Positions 43,964 to 53,824 of a stretch of 64,000 bases of DNA are shown one piece after another. This DNA is from Ectobius pallidus (lineage: Eukaryota > Arthropoda > Insecta > Blattodea > Ectobiidae), in NCBI GenBank assembly GCA_964059195.1, contig CAXKWD010000009.1:45355160-45419159 (forward strand), read 5' to 3'. Each line of letters opens with the position of its first letter. The stretch's first letter is position 1. The position numbers and the translations under genes are program-made. Under the pieces are notes generated by a model, which did not search any database, was not told where the DNA came from, and saw nothing but the letters and a program-made list of their open reading frames with translations.

Positions 43964-44206
43964 AATTAAGTGATAGCTCCAGAGCGTGGTTGTTAACCGA
44001 ACTGGTTAGCCCACGCTAGTAAACTTTGAAAAAAGCAAAAGAAATATAATCAAATAATTATTTTTGAAGTGGAAACATCAAACTGAAATATTTAAATTTT
44101 ATTAATTTTAGGAGGGTATTTTGTTTAACATTGTATTAATGTTTGATTGTTTTGTGGTCTGTTCTCTTGGCTAAAGTTGTGTACTTTGCTCTTCATGTCA
44201 CATACC

Positions 44207-45565
44207 ATGGAGCGTACAAATACAAAACCTGATCACCTGTTGAAGTCGGACCTATTATATGAATTAAAACTAAGAGGGCTTCAACCTGATGAAAACAAAG
44301 TCGTACCAGAATTGCGCAGGCAGTTGAGAGAAAATATGGACAAACCAGTCAACTTCGATTATCTGGGTGAGTCACATATTTCCCTCTTATTGTCCGAAGT
44401 AGAAAATAGGTTAGAATTTCTCAGTGATCAATTGACCCATCCTAACCTCAACACTGCCGCCGTAGACAAAGTCAAAGATAGGGCGCTTCATGTGAAAAAT
44501 CGTGTAGGTGACATAAAGTTGTTAGTAGGAAAAACTCCTTACGAGCAAAAATGGGAAGATGCTGACCAAAAACTTCATGAACTTTTATGCAAACTTAACC
44601 TAGCTGAAAAGGAAGTACCTGTCGTGGTGTGCGCACGACCAGATCTCGAAGTGTTGAATCCCGTAGAATCAGTGTACACTAGTGAAACTGCTAGGGACCT
44701 CTTTGTAGATAATGAAACCCCGATTAGACAATACAGGACAGACTTTTTGGACCGTAGTCAGGCGTACCGTACAGAATGTAGTGGTTTTACTGAAAGACAG
44801 GACATTAAGCCAAGTTTATTTTCTCCTATGCACAAAGTGACTTTTGCAAATCTCCCTCATCCACTAGCTTCGCTCCTTGAAAATGGTTCACAGTTTTCCG
44901 ATGAAACAGTAGAAAAAGTGTTAGAATTTATTGCTTATATTTGTGAGTTGAAGGAACAAGCTTTAGTTTTTGATTTTGATGATAGGGATCTGTTAGCATA
45001 TTTATTCTCAAAACTTTCCGGAGCATTTCGTGATGCTGTGTTAGAAGCAGTTAATACAGGATTAGGATTGAATCATTTTCATGAAAAGTTGCTGAATATT
45101 TATTTGCCTGTCCGTGCAAGAGCTGCTCTGGTCAATAAGCATTTTTTTTGCACTCAAGCGTGCGGTGAATCTCTTTCTGCATACGCCAGAAGCATTAGGA
45201 GAAGTGCAAACATTTTTAGGTTACGTTTGTCTCAGAAAGAAATAGTAGATGCCATTGCTGAAGGTATGTCTCCTGAAACTAGGTCGAAGGTTGTATTTGA
45301 GAGTAGGCCGGTGTCATTTAAGGAATTGGAAAGTTTGTGCGCCAGAGTAAATGCCATAAGCTACACCGATTCGTTGAGGAGTGAACAGGAAGTTCCCCCT
45401 CGTGCTTTTCAGCCCAAGCCTATTGTTAGGAGTGACAGAGCTACTGATAGAAAGCCAGTTCCTTGTTTTAGATGTGGAAAGGTAGGACATGTTGTCAAAT
45501 TTTGTAAAATGCCTGTTAATAGAACTGTAGAGAACAGTAATAGTCAGAGCCGCTCTGGCAATTGA
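44207..45565 (+). CDS. Gag of a Ty3/gypsy-like LTR retrotransposon
   Basis: The open frame begins at 44147, but MERTNTKPDHL at 44207 is the more natural start because the first 20 codons are hydrophobic and out of character. The N-terminus (KSDLLYELKLRGLQPDENK) resembles SAP-type helices found at the start of some arthropod Gag proteins. A helical capsid-like middle follows, and near the C-terminus a single zinc knuckle CFRCGKVGHVVKFC (C-x2-C-x4-H-x4-C). The frame is intact over ~450 codons, which is notable because the rest of the element is deleted. Confidence 0.75.
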   Translation: MERTNTKPDHLLKSDLLYELKLRGLQPDENKVVPELRRQLRENMDKPVNFDYLGESHISLLLSEVENRLEFLSDQLTHPNLNTAAVDKVKDRALHVKNRVGDIKLLVGKTPYEQKWEDADQKLHELLCKLNLAEKEVPVVVCARPDLEVLNPVESVYTSETARDLFVDNETPIRQYRTDFLDRSQAYRTECSGFTERQDIKPSLFSPMHKVTFANLPHPLASLLENGSQFSDETVEKVLEFIAYICELKEQALVFDFDDRDLLAYLFSKLSGAFRDAVLEAVNTGLGLNHFHEKLLNIYLPVRARAALVNKHFFCTQACGESLSAYARSIRRSANIFRLRLSQKEIVDAIAEGMSPETRSKVVFESRPVSFKELESLCARVNAISYTDSLRSEQEVPPRAFQPKPIVRSDRATDRKPVPCFRCGKVGHVVKFCKMPVNRTVENSNSQSRSGN

Positions 45566-46252
45566 GATTTGTCCCACTCTAGGTACCGGAGTGGAGATTT
45601 TGTGGTTAGTGGTAATGTTTACAAAAAACTTAAGACGAACGAGGTTAGGAAGACTGACGTGACTGACCTTCAGGACGAGCCCACTAGGGAATCGCGCGCC
45701 CCTAGTGAGCAGACTGTTTTGGTTAACATGACTCACGCTACGGACCTTAAAAGCAAGACTAACCGTCCCTACCCGACAAGGACTTTTATTAACAGCAACT
45801 TTAGTAAACAAAACACAGACTATGTGACCACGCATATAACTTCTCATCGTAATAACAGGAAATTTAATAGGAAAAATTCTCAACATGTCAGAAATAAATC
45901 TGTGAAAGCGGCTCACAGTATAAATAATGGTCCGGACCCTCGCCGTATAAAGAAACCAAATAATGATAATCCTGATTGTGACAAAATGAAGGTATAAAGT
46001 ACCAATAATCCACATCAAGTAGCGGCTATAGTAGATGCTAAGTTACCAATGCTTGAGGTTGAAATATGCAAATACAAATTGTCCGCACTACTAGATAGTG
46101 GGGCAGCCGTTTCCTTACTCTCAAAAGACGCCTATGGTAGGATGTGTCTTGCAAATAAGCACATACCTAAAATTCTTAAGGAAGGATGTGACTGGATATC
46201 CAGCATATTCCTAGATTATATGAAGCTCTTAATAAACTCCCTTTCAGTTTAG
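45566..46252 (+). pseudogene. Gag-Pol linker and aspartic protease fragment
   Basis: After the Gag stop the same frame stays open (45569-45997), has one more stop, then reads the protease (LSALLDSGAAVSLLS, the D-S-G-A active-site triad near 46090). All three parts are in one frame, separated by UGA and UAA. The protease runs into foreign sequence soon after KHIPKIL near 46180-46250, where the reverse transcriptase should follow. Whether the stops are decay or readthrough sites is undetermined. Confidence 0.65.
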
Positions 46253-46259
46253 TTTTGCT

Positions 46260-46625
46260 TCTCCGCCCAATAGTCCCTTAACCAATGCTTGGTCTTTAGC
46301 AGAGCTCTTACCCGAAGAACAAGACGCAGGTAAAGTTAAAGAGATATGGAGAAAGGCAGCTGCCAATCTGCGACTTGCTCACCAAAAGACTCAAGAGCGC
46401 TATGATGCTAACAGACGACCAGTCAATTTTGTGGTAGGCGACAGGGTATTCGTGAAAAACTTTCCAAGGAGTAAGGCAATAGATAGATTTTCAGCGAAAC
46501 TTGCTAGAAAATTTAGAGGTCCTTTCATCGTAGAAAGGTTTTTAACCCCTGTGACTGTGCTTTTGAAGGATTGTGAAACTAATAAAACAGTCAAAGCACA
46601 TGTCAGTCATGTTAAAAAGACCTGA
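46260..46625 (+). pseudogene. integrase C-terminal (GPY/F) fragment
   Basis: The frame reads ERYDANRRPVNFVVGDRVFV, KFRGPFIVERFL and KAHVSHVKK. Y-D-x-x-R-R, G-D-x-V and R-G-P-F are the usual end of Ty3/gypsy integrases. It lies in a different frame from the protease and only a few bases after it, so RT, RNase H and the integrase core have been lost by an internal deletion. Confidence 0.7.
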
Positions 46626-47481
46626 TCTTAAAGTTTTTCTAAGAGAACAGAATTTCAGAGTACCAGATGGAAGATGGTTTGCTACACGACTTCTGATTCG
46701 ACACCAGCCTAGGGCGAGAGTTGGTGAAGACTAAGACGGAAGATACCGGATGGCATGATTCCCGGCAGTCTGAAAAGAGTTGAGGGGATCTCAAGTCGAG
46801 TGGGACTCCGATCATAGAAAGGATGGTGAAAAATGGTCTCTAATTTTGTATCTCAAATGTCAGCAAATCTTTCCCAGAACTTTAACTTGAAATAATATGA
46901 AGAGAAAGCTAAATAGGCAGACCATAAACCTTGTTAATTGTCTAATTTATTTGTAAATATAGTGATTCAGTGTATTTTATTGTGTAAAAAAGGTTAGTGT
47001 CATGGTAATTACCATATGAAACATATAAGTTTCTTGGTAGTGTAATTTTGAATGTAAATGTAGTGCTGCATCCTGATTCTTCAACTCCGTTTGTAGTTTT
47101 TTGAAGAATCTTTGAAATATCTTGGAAAAATTTTAATTAAATAGAGCTATTAATTTTAAAATTTTAATTCAGGAGGGTAAAATATTCAATTGTATCTTGC
47201 CTTGTATTGCTGTGATCTGCCGCTAGTCTTGTAATTTCAGGAGGTCTTAGTACGAGTGGGAGATGCGGAGTCACTGGAGTGTCAAGATGGAAGGCAACTT
47301 CCTGAACTCGGTTCCTGATAAGCTGGACAGTCTCACTGAAGGAGAAACAAGACATCGTCTAGTCTAAAATGTCTCTTCTCCGTGTAGTTCAGTGTCTGCC
47401 AGCGAGCACCAGAAAGGACAATAGTGAAAAGGGTTGGATACCTGGTTTGTAAGAATGGACTCGTAAAACAGGTAAAAGCCT
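46626..47481. other. 3' part of the deleted LTR element
   Basis: Non-coding. A polypurine AGGAGGGTA string at 47172 resembles one at 44112. No recognisable 3' LTR follows; instead the duplicated segment begins at 47482. Confidence 0.4.
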
Positions 47482-50400
47482 CCTCCAGCTTCTGAAGCAG
47501 AACTGTGGGAACTAATTCAAACTGTTTGGGACGCTGTGATAGACAAGGATAATTATTTTCTAAACCTTGTAGAGTCAATGCCCAACAGAGTGAGGGAAGT
47601 TATAGTAATGGATGGTGGATAGACTTAATACTGAGTGTGTGTTTTTTTTATTTTTTGTTTTTTTATTTTTTTTTATTCTTATTTAAGTTCGTTATTATGT
47701 TGCATTATGTTATCTTCTATTTTCAACATGTTTCTTATTATTTTATGCCACAGATACGCATTTGTTGCAAATCATTCTTTCTTTCTTGCTTTCTTTTGTG
47801 TGTGTCCAAAATTCGACACCAACAATGATAATCCATTGGAAGTAATTATTATTTTATTTCAGTCATTGCCGCGTTTGAAAAAATAAACAAATAAAAATAA
47901 AAAAATACACAAGAACCCACTAAGGATCGAACCCTGACCCCACATGTTCAATTCCGATGTCTTGACCATTACGCTATTGCGAACAGATAAGAACAGCCTA
48001 CATAATTCTAATGAGATTGTAATATCCAAGCTTGAAAATAAGATTAAGCCAAAGTTATTGATTTTGAACTACAAGTACCGGTATTATAAAATGAAGGGTA
48101 CAGGGGAAGAAGGCGGAATGTCAGTAAATCAAAGTTTTGCAGGAAACGATTTTTAAAGTTTGAGTACTCTAAACGCAGATGTATGAAATCAATTATGAAT
48201 ACATTTTCATTCTACAGTAAGAATAATGTGTTTTGTACAGGTGTTGTGAATATCAAGCTCTGAAATTAACTTAATCATGTAAAAAAATCGTAAAATGCGA
48301 TAAAATGTCCAACGGTACAGGGGAAGAAGGCGGAATCTCAGTGAATCAAAGTTTTGCAGGATACGATTTTTAAAGTTTGAGTATTCTAAACCCAGATGTA
48401 TGAAATCAATTATGAATACATTTTAATTCTGTAGTAACAATAATGTGTTTTGTGCACGTTCTGAAATTAACTCAAACATGTAAAAAAATCATTAAATGCA
48501 ATGAAATGCACAAACATTTTGAGGTAGTAGGTGAAAAAGTATAGTTATGTTTTATGTGGTCATTGCCTACATTTTTACATAGCTTTTAAGTTATTAAGTG
48601 CCAGTATGGTACTTTATGAGATTGTGTGTGGAGACAAAAAATGTGTATCCGTCCGTCCGTGTGTCTGTACGCGCCATAACTCAAATAAACTTTTTCGGAT
48701 TTTCATGAAACTTGGAAAACACATTTTTAATGTCCATGGGAAGAACCCTATTGATATTGAACCAAATTGGTTTACCGGTACCGAAGTAATGCTCAATTTA
48801 GTGCCTATTTTAATACATTATGGTGCCTTTCTAATAGAAAGGCGCCATAACTCAAATACGCTGCATCGGATTTCCATGAAACTTGGTATACGCATTTATG
48901 ACGTCGATGAGAAGTACCCTATTGAATTTGAACCTAATCTGTTGACCGGTACCGGAGTAAAACCCAATTTAGTGTCTATTTTAAAGGCGCAATAACTCAA
49001 ACACGCTTTATCGGATATTTATGAAACTACGTATATGCATTTATAATGTCCATGGGAAGACGTCTATTGATATTCGACCAAATCGGTTGGCCAGTACCGG
49101 AATAATGCCCAATTTAGTGCCTTTTATGTTAATATATAAGAAATCGCGATAACTCAAATACGCTTTATTGAATTTTCCTGAAACTTTGTATACCTAAGTA
49201 TACCGAAGTAAAACCCAATTTAGTGTCTATTTTAAAGACGCGGTAACTCAAATACGCTTTACCGGAATTTTAAGAAACTTGTACACACATTTATGATGTC
49301 CATGGGAAGACGTCTATTGATATTGTATAAAATCGGTTGACCTGCTTCGGAGTAATGCTCTATTTAGTGCCTATTTTATGGTAATATACGTATTCAAAAG
49401 AATTTATGAAATGCAAATCAGTTATCATGACAAACATAGTCAATTGTTTTACTGTGATTTTATAAGGCTTTGGCAATTAAAAGACAGTTAGCTATGACAA
49501 ATAACACTATTGCTTTACATGCGCTTATCCAACCAGACGGTTAAACTGGCCCAGGTGGCCAAGATGGTAACGTCTTTGCCTCACATTCTGGAGTTCCATG
49601 GTTCAAATCCCGAAACCGGCCAATTTGACTTTTTTTTTCTTTCTTTTTTTGTATTCTGCATATATCATAACTGCAATCATAACTGATTAAACAAAAACAT
49701 ACTGGCACTTTGTTACATCAGTTTACCTGATTTTATTAAAAATTGCAATGAAACATTAATTACATTATGAGACATTAATTGCCGTACATTAATGATTCCT
49801 TATGAGGAAGTGACTAATAGAACATCTGAGCTGTGTGGAACAATATTTCTGCAAATGGTTTGCATCTGCTTACTTCTCCTTTGAAAGTGGGTTAAAATCT
49901 AAAACAAAATAAACGCAATTCAGGTAATAATTAGGTTTATAAAAATTAAAGGTTTAGAAAAGACTTTTTCCTTAAAATTTTAGGAATTACTGATTTTTGT
50001 GCACCAAAAAATGAAAAAAATATATATATATTTCTACATGTGAACAAACATCGGTTGTGTCGTTAGTAAAATAGAAATACTTAGGCGCATAAAATCGAAG
50101 GCAATGATTAATTTTTAATATCATTACTAGGGTCTGATTTTTAGATATTATAAGCCCTGTATTAGTTTTTTAAACATATTAAAATAGTTTAATTTTAGTT
50201 TTTTTTTTACCATTTTCAGACAACACTCACTAATAATGGAATCTGGATAAACACAACATTACACCACCGAGAAACTAACGCGCCAAACTGACACGTCATT
50301 TTCCTGTCAGCATTTCCATTTGCGGTCTGTCGGATTATATTATTGTTTATTGAGGATAAATAGTAGTTTGCACTTTCAAATCCAAGCAGATGGTAGACTC

Positions 50401-51056
50401 TGTTGCCAAATTAATCTAATACGAAATGTCAGCTTTTCTTTGCTCTTGTTTCCGACTGACATTTGGCAACGTTTTATAAATAAACTTCAGCACGCAACTA
50501 TTGATGAGTATGTCCTTCTTGCATTAAAGAAAACACCGATGTGGTGCCTTGGACGAGGATAGCGTTAGAGGACAGTGAGTGCCATTGTCTCCTGACTCGC
50601 CGCCTTATTTCGCTGTGACACATTGTGCCATTATTAAACTAAATAATGCCACGAATTTTGTCTCTCATAGCAACGGCCTGAAATGTGAAGATTTAATTTA
50701 ATATGTTTGAATGCCCGCTCGGTTACCCTCTTTAATCGTCTGCTTGTTCAAACAGTTGATTAGTTACATGTCTTCCTCAGTCGTGGAGAACTTCCCCTTT
50801 CTTTCCCCTGCCCCTTCTAACCTATAAGCTCTTCCCCTCTTCACGCAGCTGTCTTTCCCCTAGCAGGAAGCATTCTAGCAAGCCGTGATTTTTCTCTCAG
50901 CTGTGTGTATTCTTCTTCTCAATTCGCGTTCCATTAATGATTCGTTTTTTGTTTAAATACGTTATAAAAGTGATTTTCATTTGTGGATAAGTACCGCAAT
51001 GCAGTAAAACAGTTGAAGAACAGTTTGACACTACTATATAGCGAGCTCTGAAGCCC
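47482..51056 (+). repeat. 3.58-kb direct repeat, copy 2 (derived)
   Basis: It matches 38809-42385 with about two dozen differences by eye. It begins inside the transposase coding sequence and stops inside the LTR, so both edges are junctions. It carries second copies of the minus tRNA-like module (47916-47983), the 217-bp units, the array (48670-49390) and the plus tRNA-like module (49546-49620). Confidence 0.9.
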
Positions 51057-51064
51057 ACATGGAC

Positions 51065-51250
51065 ATTTCGTCTTCATTCCCTGTACGGTGAAATTTAAAG
51101 TGCTACTTTCTCCTTACCTTACACTTTCTTCACCGGTTTCATAAGCAACACTAAAAGAGTGCTCAGTTAGCTACCAGATGGGCTTCATAACTAAACTTCC
51201 GATTTCCCTTGACATTCCGCCTTCTTCCCCTGTACCCTTCAAATAAAATC
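51065..51250 (-). repeat. inverted 217-bp-family motifs after copy 2
   Basis: Reverse-complement versions of the GTACAGGGGAAGAAGGCGG motif of the 39.4-kb tandem units occur at about 51215-51245 (close match) and 51066-51091 (degenerate). Confidence 0.55.
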
Positions 51251-51814
51251 TTTAAAAAAATGCTCCTTGAATAAACATATTCCTCGTGAATTTATTCACT
51301 ATTAATATTATAAGAATTTGCAACCAAGAAAATGGCGGATGTGAGGCATACACAGTGGAACCTCAATAACACGTTTTTTATGGGACCGAAATTTGTTGAT
51401 TTAATATGGAATGACCGAGTAGAATCATTGTCAATAAAAATCTGTGCATGCAATTTATATTTGTGGCATACCCTAAAAATTGTGTATGCAAGCAATATAT
51501 ACGTATAAGATGAACTGAAACACTACAGCATAAGACATGAAATAGAGAGTGGAAAAACCTGTGTGAGTTACTAGCAATTTTGTCAGATGTGAAGTATGTA
51601 TGGCAGCAAATGAGGAACATTTTGAGCATCATCTGTGAGACTGTGAGTATAAATGTTAAATTGTTTCGTTTATACAATACAGGAATATGGTACAAAATCA
51701 TATTAAGAGATTAACTTTTAAAATAAATTAATGATTCTATTAGAATTAAATCTAGAAAAATTTAGCAAACAAACATATTTAAGAAACTTCACTTTCTCCA
51801 GTTATTGGACTGAC

Positions 51815-52187
51815 TGACTGACATGGTCCTGTAACCCCTATGGTGGGGCATAGGGCCTCCAAGTAGAGGTTTCATTACCTATACTAATTTTGTTATGCTT
51901 ATATTCCGAGAGAGGGCAGAGGGACAGGTGGTAAGCCCATCGCCTCTCAAGTCCCCTCCCAAAACTAAGGACGTGAAAGGGCCGAGAAATTTTGTCCAGA
52001 GGCTCTAATTTAGGCTTGGAGTTCTTTTACGAGCTGTAAATCTATGACATGAGCCCCCCCCCCCCCCCAGCTTAAAGTCCCTTCCAGAGCTTACGTCCTG
52101 AAAAATCCATCGACTGCGGCCGGGTTTGATCCTGCGACCTTTGGATCTAGAGGCAGGAATGCTACCTCTAGACCACTGCAGCCGACG
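51815..52187 (-). repeat. tRNA-derived SINE
   Basis: On the minus strand an A box TGGTCTAGAGG (52175-52165) and a B box GATCAAACC (52131-52123) sit at the 5' end of a ~370-bp GC-richer block that ends in GACT repeats. This is the layout of a tRNA-derived SINE. Confidence 0.6.
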
Positions 52188-52708
52188 AAAATAATGGACA
52201 AGAGTAAAAAATTAACTAACCAAATAAATTCACAAATATATTATTGTATTTTTAAATTTAAATTGAGATACTGTCTGACAGTTCCTGACACAGTCAAAGA
52301 GAGAATTCCAAAACCATGGAAGTGATGCAGTAGAACGTGAAGAATAAGTGATGTTCTGTGGTGGGAGATTGAGAGTAAACGTGAGATTGGCAACAAGATG
52401 ACTTTTTGCAAAATGAGAGAATGAAAGGGGAAGGTAGGAAAGTGAAGAATACTGATGGAGTGAAATCAGGGAAATGATAGAGCTCCAAGAGATGTCCCTA
52501 AAATTCCAATTTTGTTTATCAGTAAAACAGCCCTATCTTGACTGAGAACTGAAATCAATTTCCTGGTGAATGTAAGCCCTTGCACTGGTATAGAGCTACT
52601 GTATCAGGAACCTACTGTGCTACATGTGTACTAGCATAACAACATAGATATCATTTGAATGCACATTTGGATAATTTAAAAAAAGAGTTCTAACATTTCA
52701 TATCTTAC

Positions 52709-52789
52709 CTCTGATTCAGATGCGGTTGCTGATCCTGCATTTTTGTACTCCTCTAGAACTCTCTTCAGCTCAGTATTCTCAGCTCTAAG
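52709..52789 (-). CDS. exon A of NEMO/optineurin-family gene
   Basis: The acceptor is CTGTTTCAG (52790-52800) and the donor GTAAG (52704-52708). It has 81 bases, phase 0 at both ends and encodes 27 residues: a heptad start LRAENTELKRVLEEYK, then a Ser/Ala-rich stretch. It is joined to exon B across a 20.4-kb intron filled with TEs. Because it has a clean acceptor, at least one more upstream exon with the start codon should exist. Confidence 0.7.
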
Positions 52790-52915
52790 CTGAAACAGTT
52801 CAAAATAGGAATAATGTATCAGTAACAAGAAGAAAGAACAGAAAACATTTTTCTCTGTAAACATTTAAAATCAAAACTGGATTTCAAACCAATAGAATAT
52901 TTGCCCAGGCTTCTA

Positions 52916-53822
52916 CATGGTGCGGCATTTAAAGTTTCCCATTTTCAATATCATGTAATACATTTATTTAACAAAGAAATAAGCTATATTGTACATTTTT
53001 AAATGTGTTACAGTCTTGGATTTACAATTCTGGTTTTACTTTTTGAATATGATTTCCTTAGATGCCCTCTATTGACTTTAACACATTGCTGCAATCTCCC
53101 TCGTACACTGGCCATTACGAAATTGTGTGGTGTCTTGCGTAACATTTGCAATTTCCTGCAAATCCATGCATAATTCATAAGCGGCCACTTCACAGTCCTA
53201 AGGTTGTGGTGTGCCATTGCAGCACAGAGAATTATTGGCCCTTATTTCTTTGAGAGTGATAATGGTGCTTCGGTTTCTGTCAGCTCTGAACGTTACAGTC
53301 ACATGCTGCAAACTTTCTTCCTACCAGAATTGACACATCGTTAAACTTGGATATTGAGAGATTGTGATTTCAACAGGATGGTGTTGCAGGGTAGACCATA
53401 CTGCACATCTCTGCACATCTTTCAATGGACACCCTTCATGCTGCTTTCCCCGGCCAAATTCTTTCCTTCCAAATCTCCCGACCTTACTGCACCAGATTTT
53501 TTTTTCTGTGGGACTATCTGAAGTCTCAAGTTTTCGCTCATGCCCTCCCTGACATTAACAGTCTTAACAATGCAATTCAGCAGGGAATTGCAAATGTTAC
53601 ACAAGACACCACACACCGCGTAATGGCCACTGTACGAGGGAGATTGCAGCAATGTGTTAAAGTCAATAGAGGGCATTTAAAAAAATCATATTAAAAAAAT
53701 AAGACGGGAATTGTAAATCCAAGACTGTAAGACATTTAAAAATATTCAATATAGCTTATTTCTTTGTTAAATAAATGTATTACATCATATTGAAAATGGG
53801 AAACTTTAAATGCCGCACCCTG
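52916..53822. mobile_element. Tc1/mariner-superfamily element with duplicated inverted 3' end
   Basis: TA flanks both ends (52914-52915; 53823-53824). The tips read CATGGTGCGGCATTTAAAG and CAGGGTGCGGCATTTAAAG (reverse complement). Arms of ~240 bp (52916-53155 and 53583-53822) are inverted, and both encode the same transposase C-terminus (VRGRLQQCVKVNRGHL). The unique centre encodes degraded upstream core on the plus strand (IIGPYFFES, ERYSHML, SPDLTAPDFFF). The natural 5' end has been replaced by an inverted copy of the 3' end. Confidence 0.8.
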
Positions 53823-53824
53823 TA

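Noticed and set aside
38809..51056. The 3.58-kb direct repeats as LTRs of one giant retrotransposon around gag
   Set aside because: Copy 1 starts in the middle of a transposase gene that continues upstream and ends inside an LTR that continues downstream, so the repeat edges are not LTR ends.
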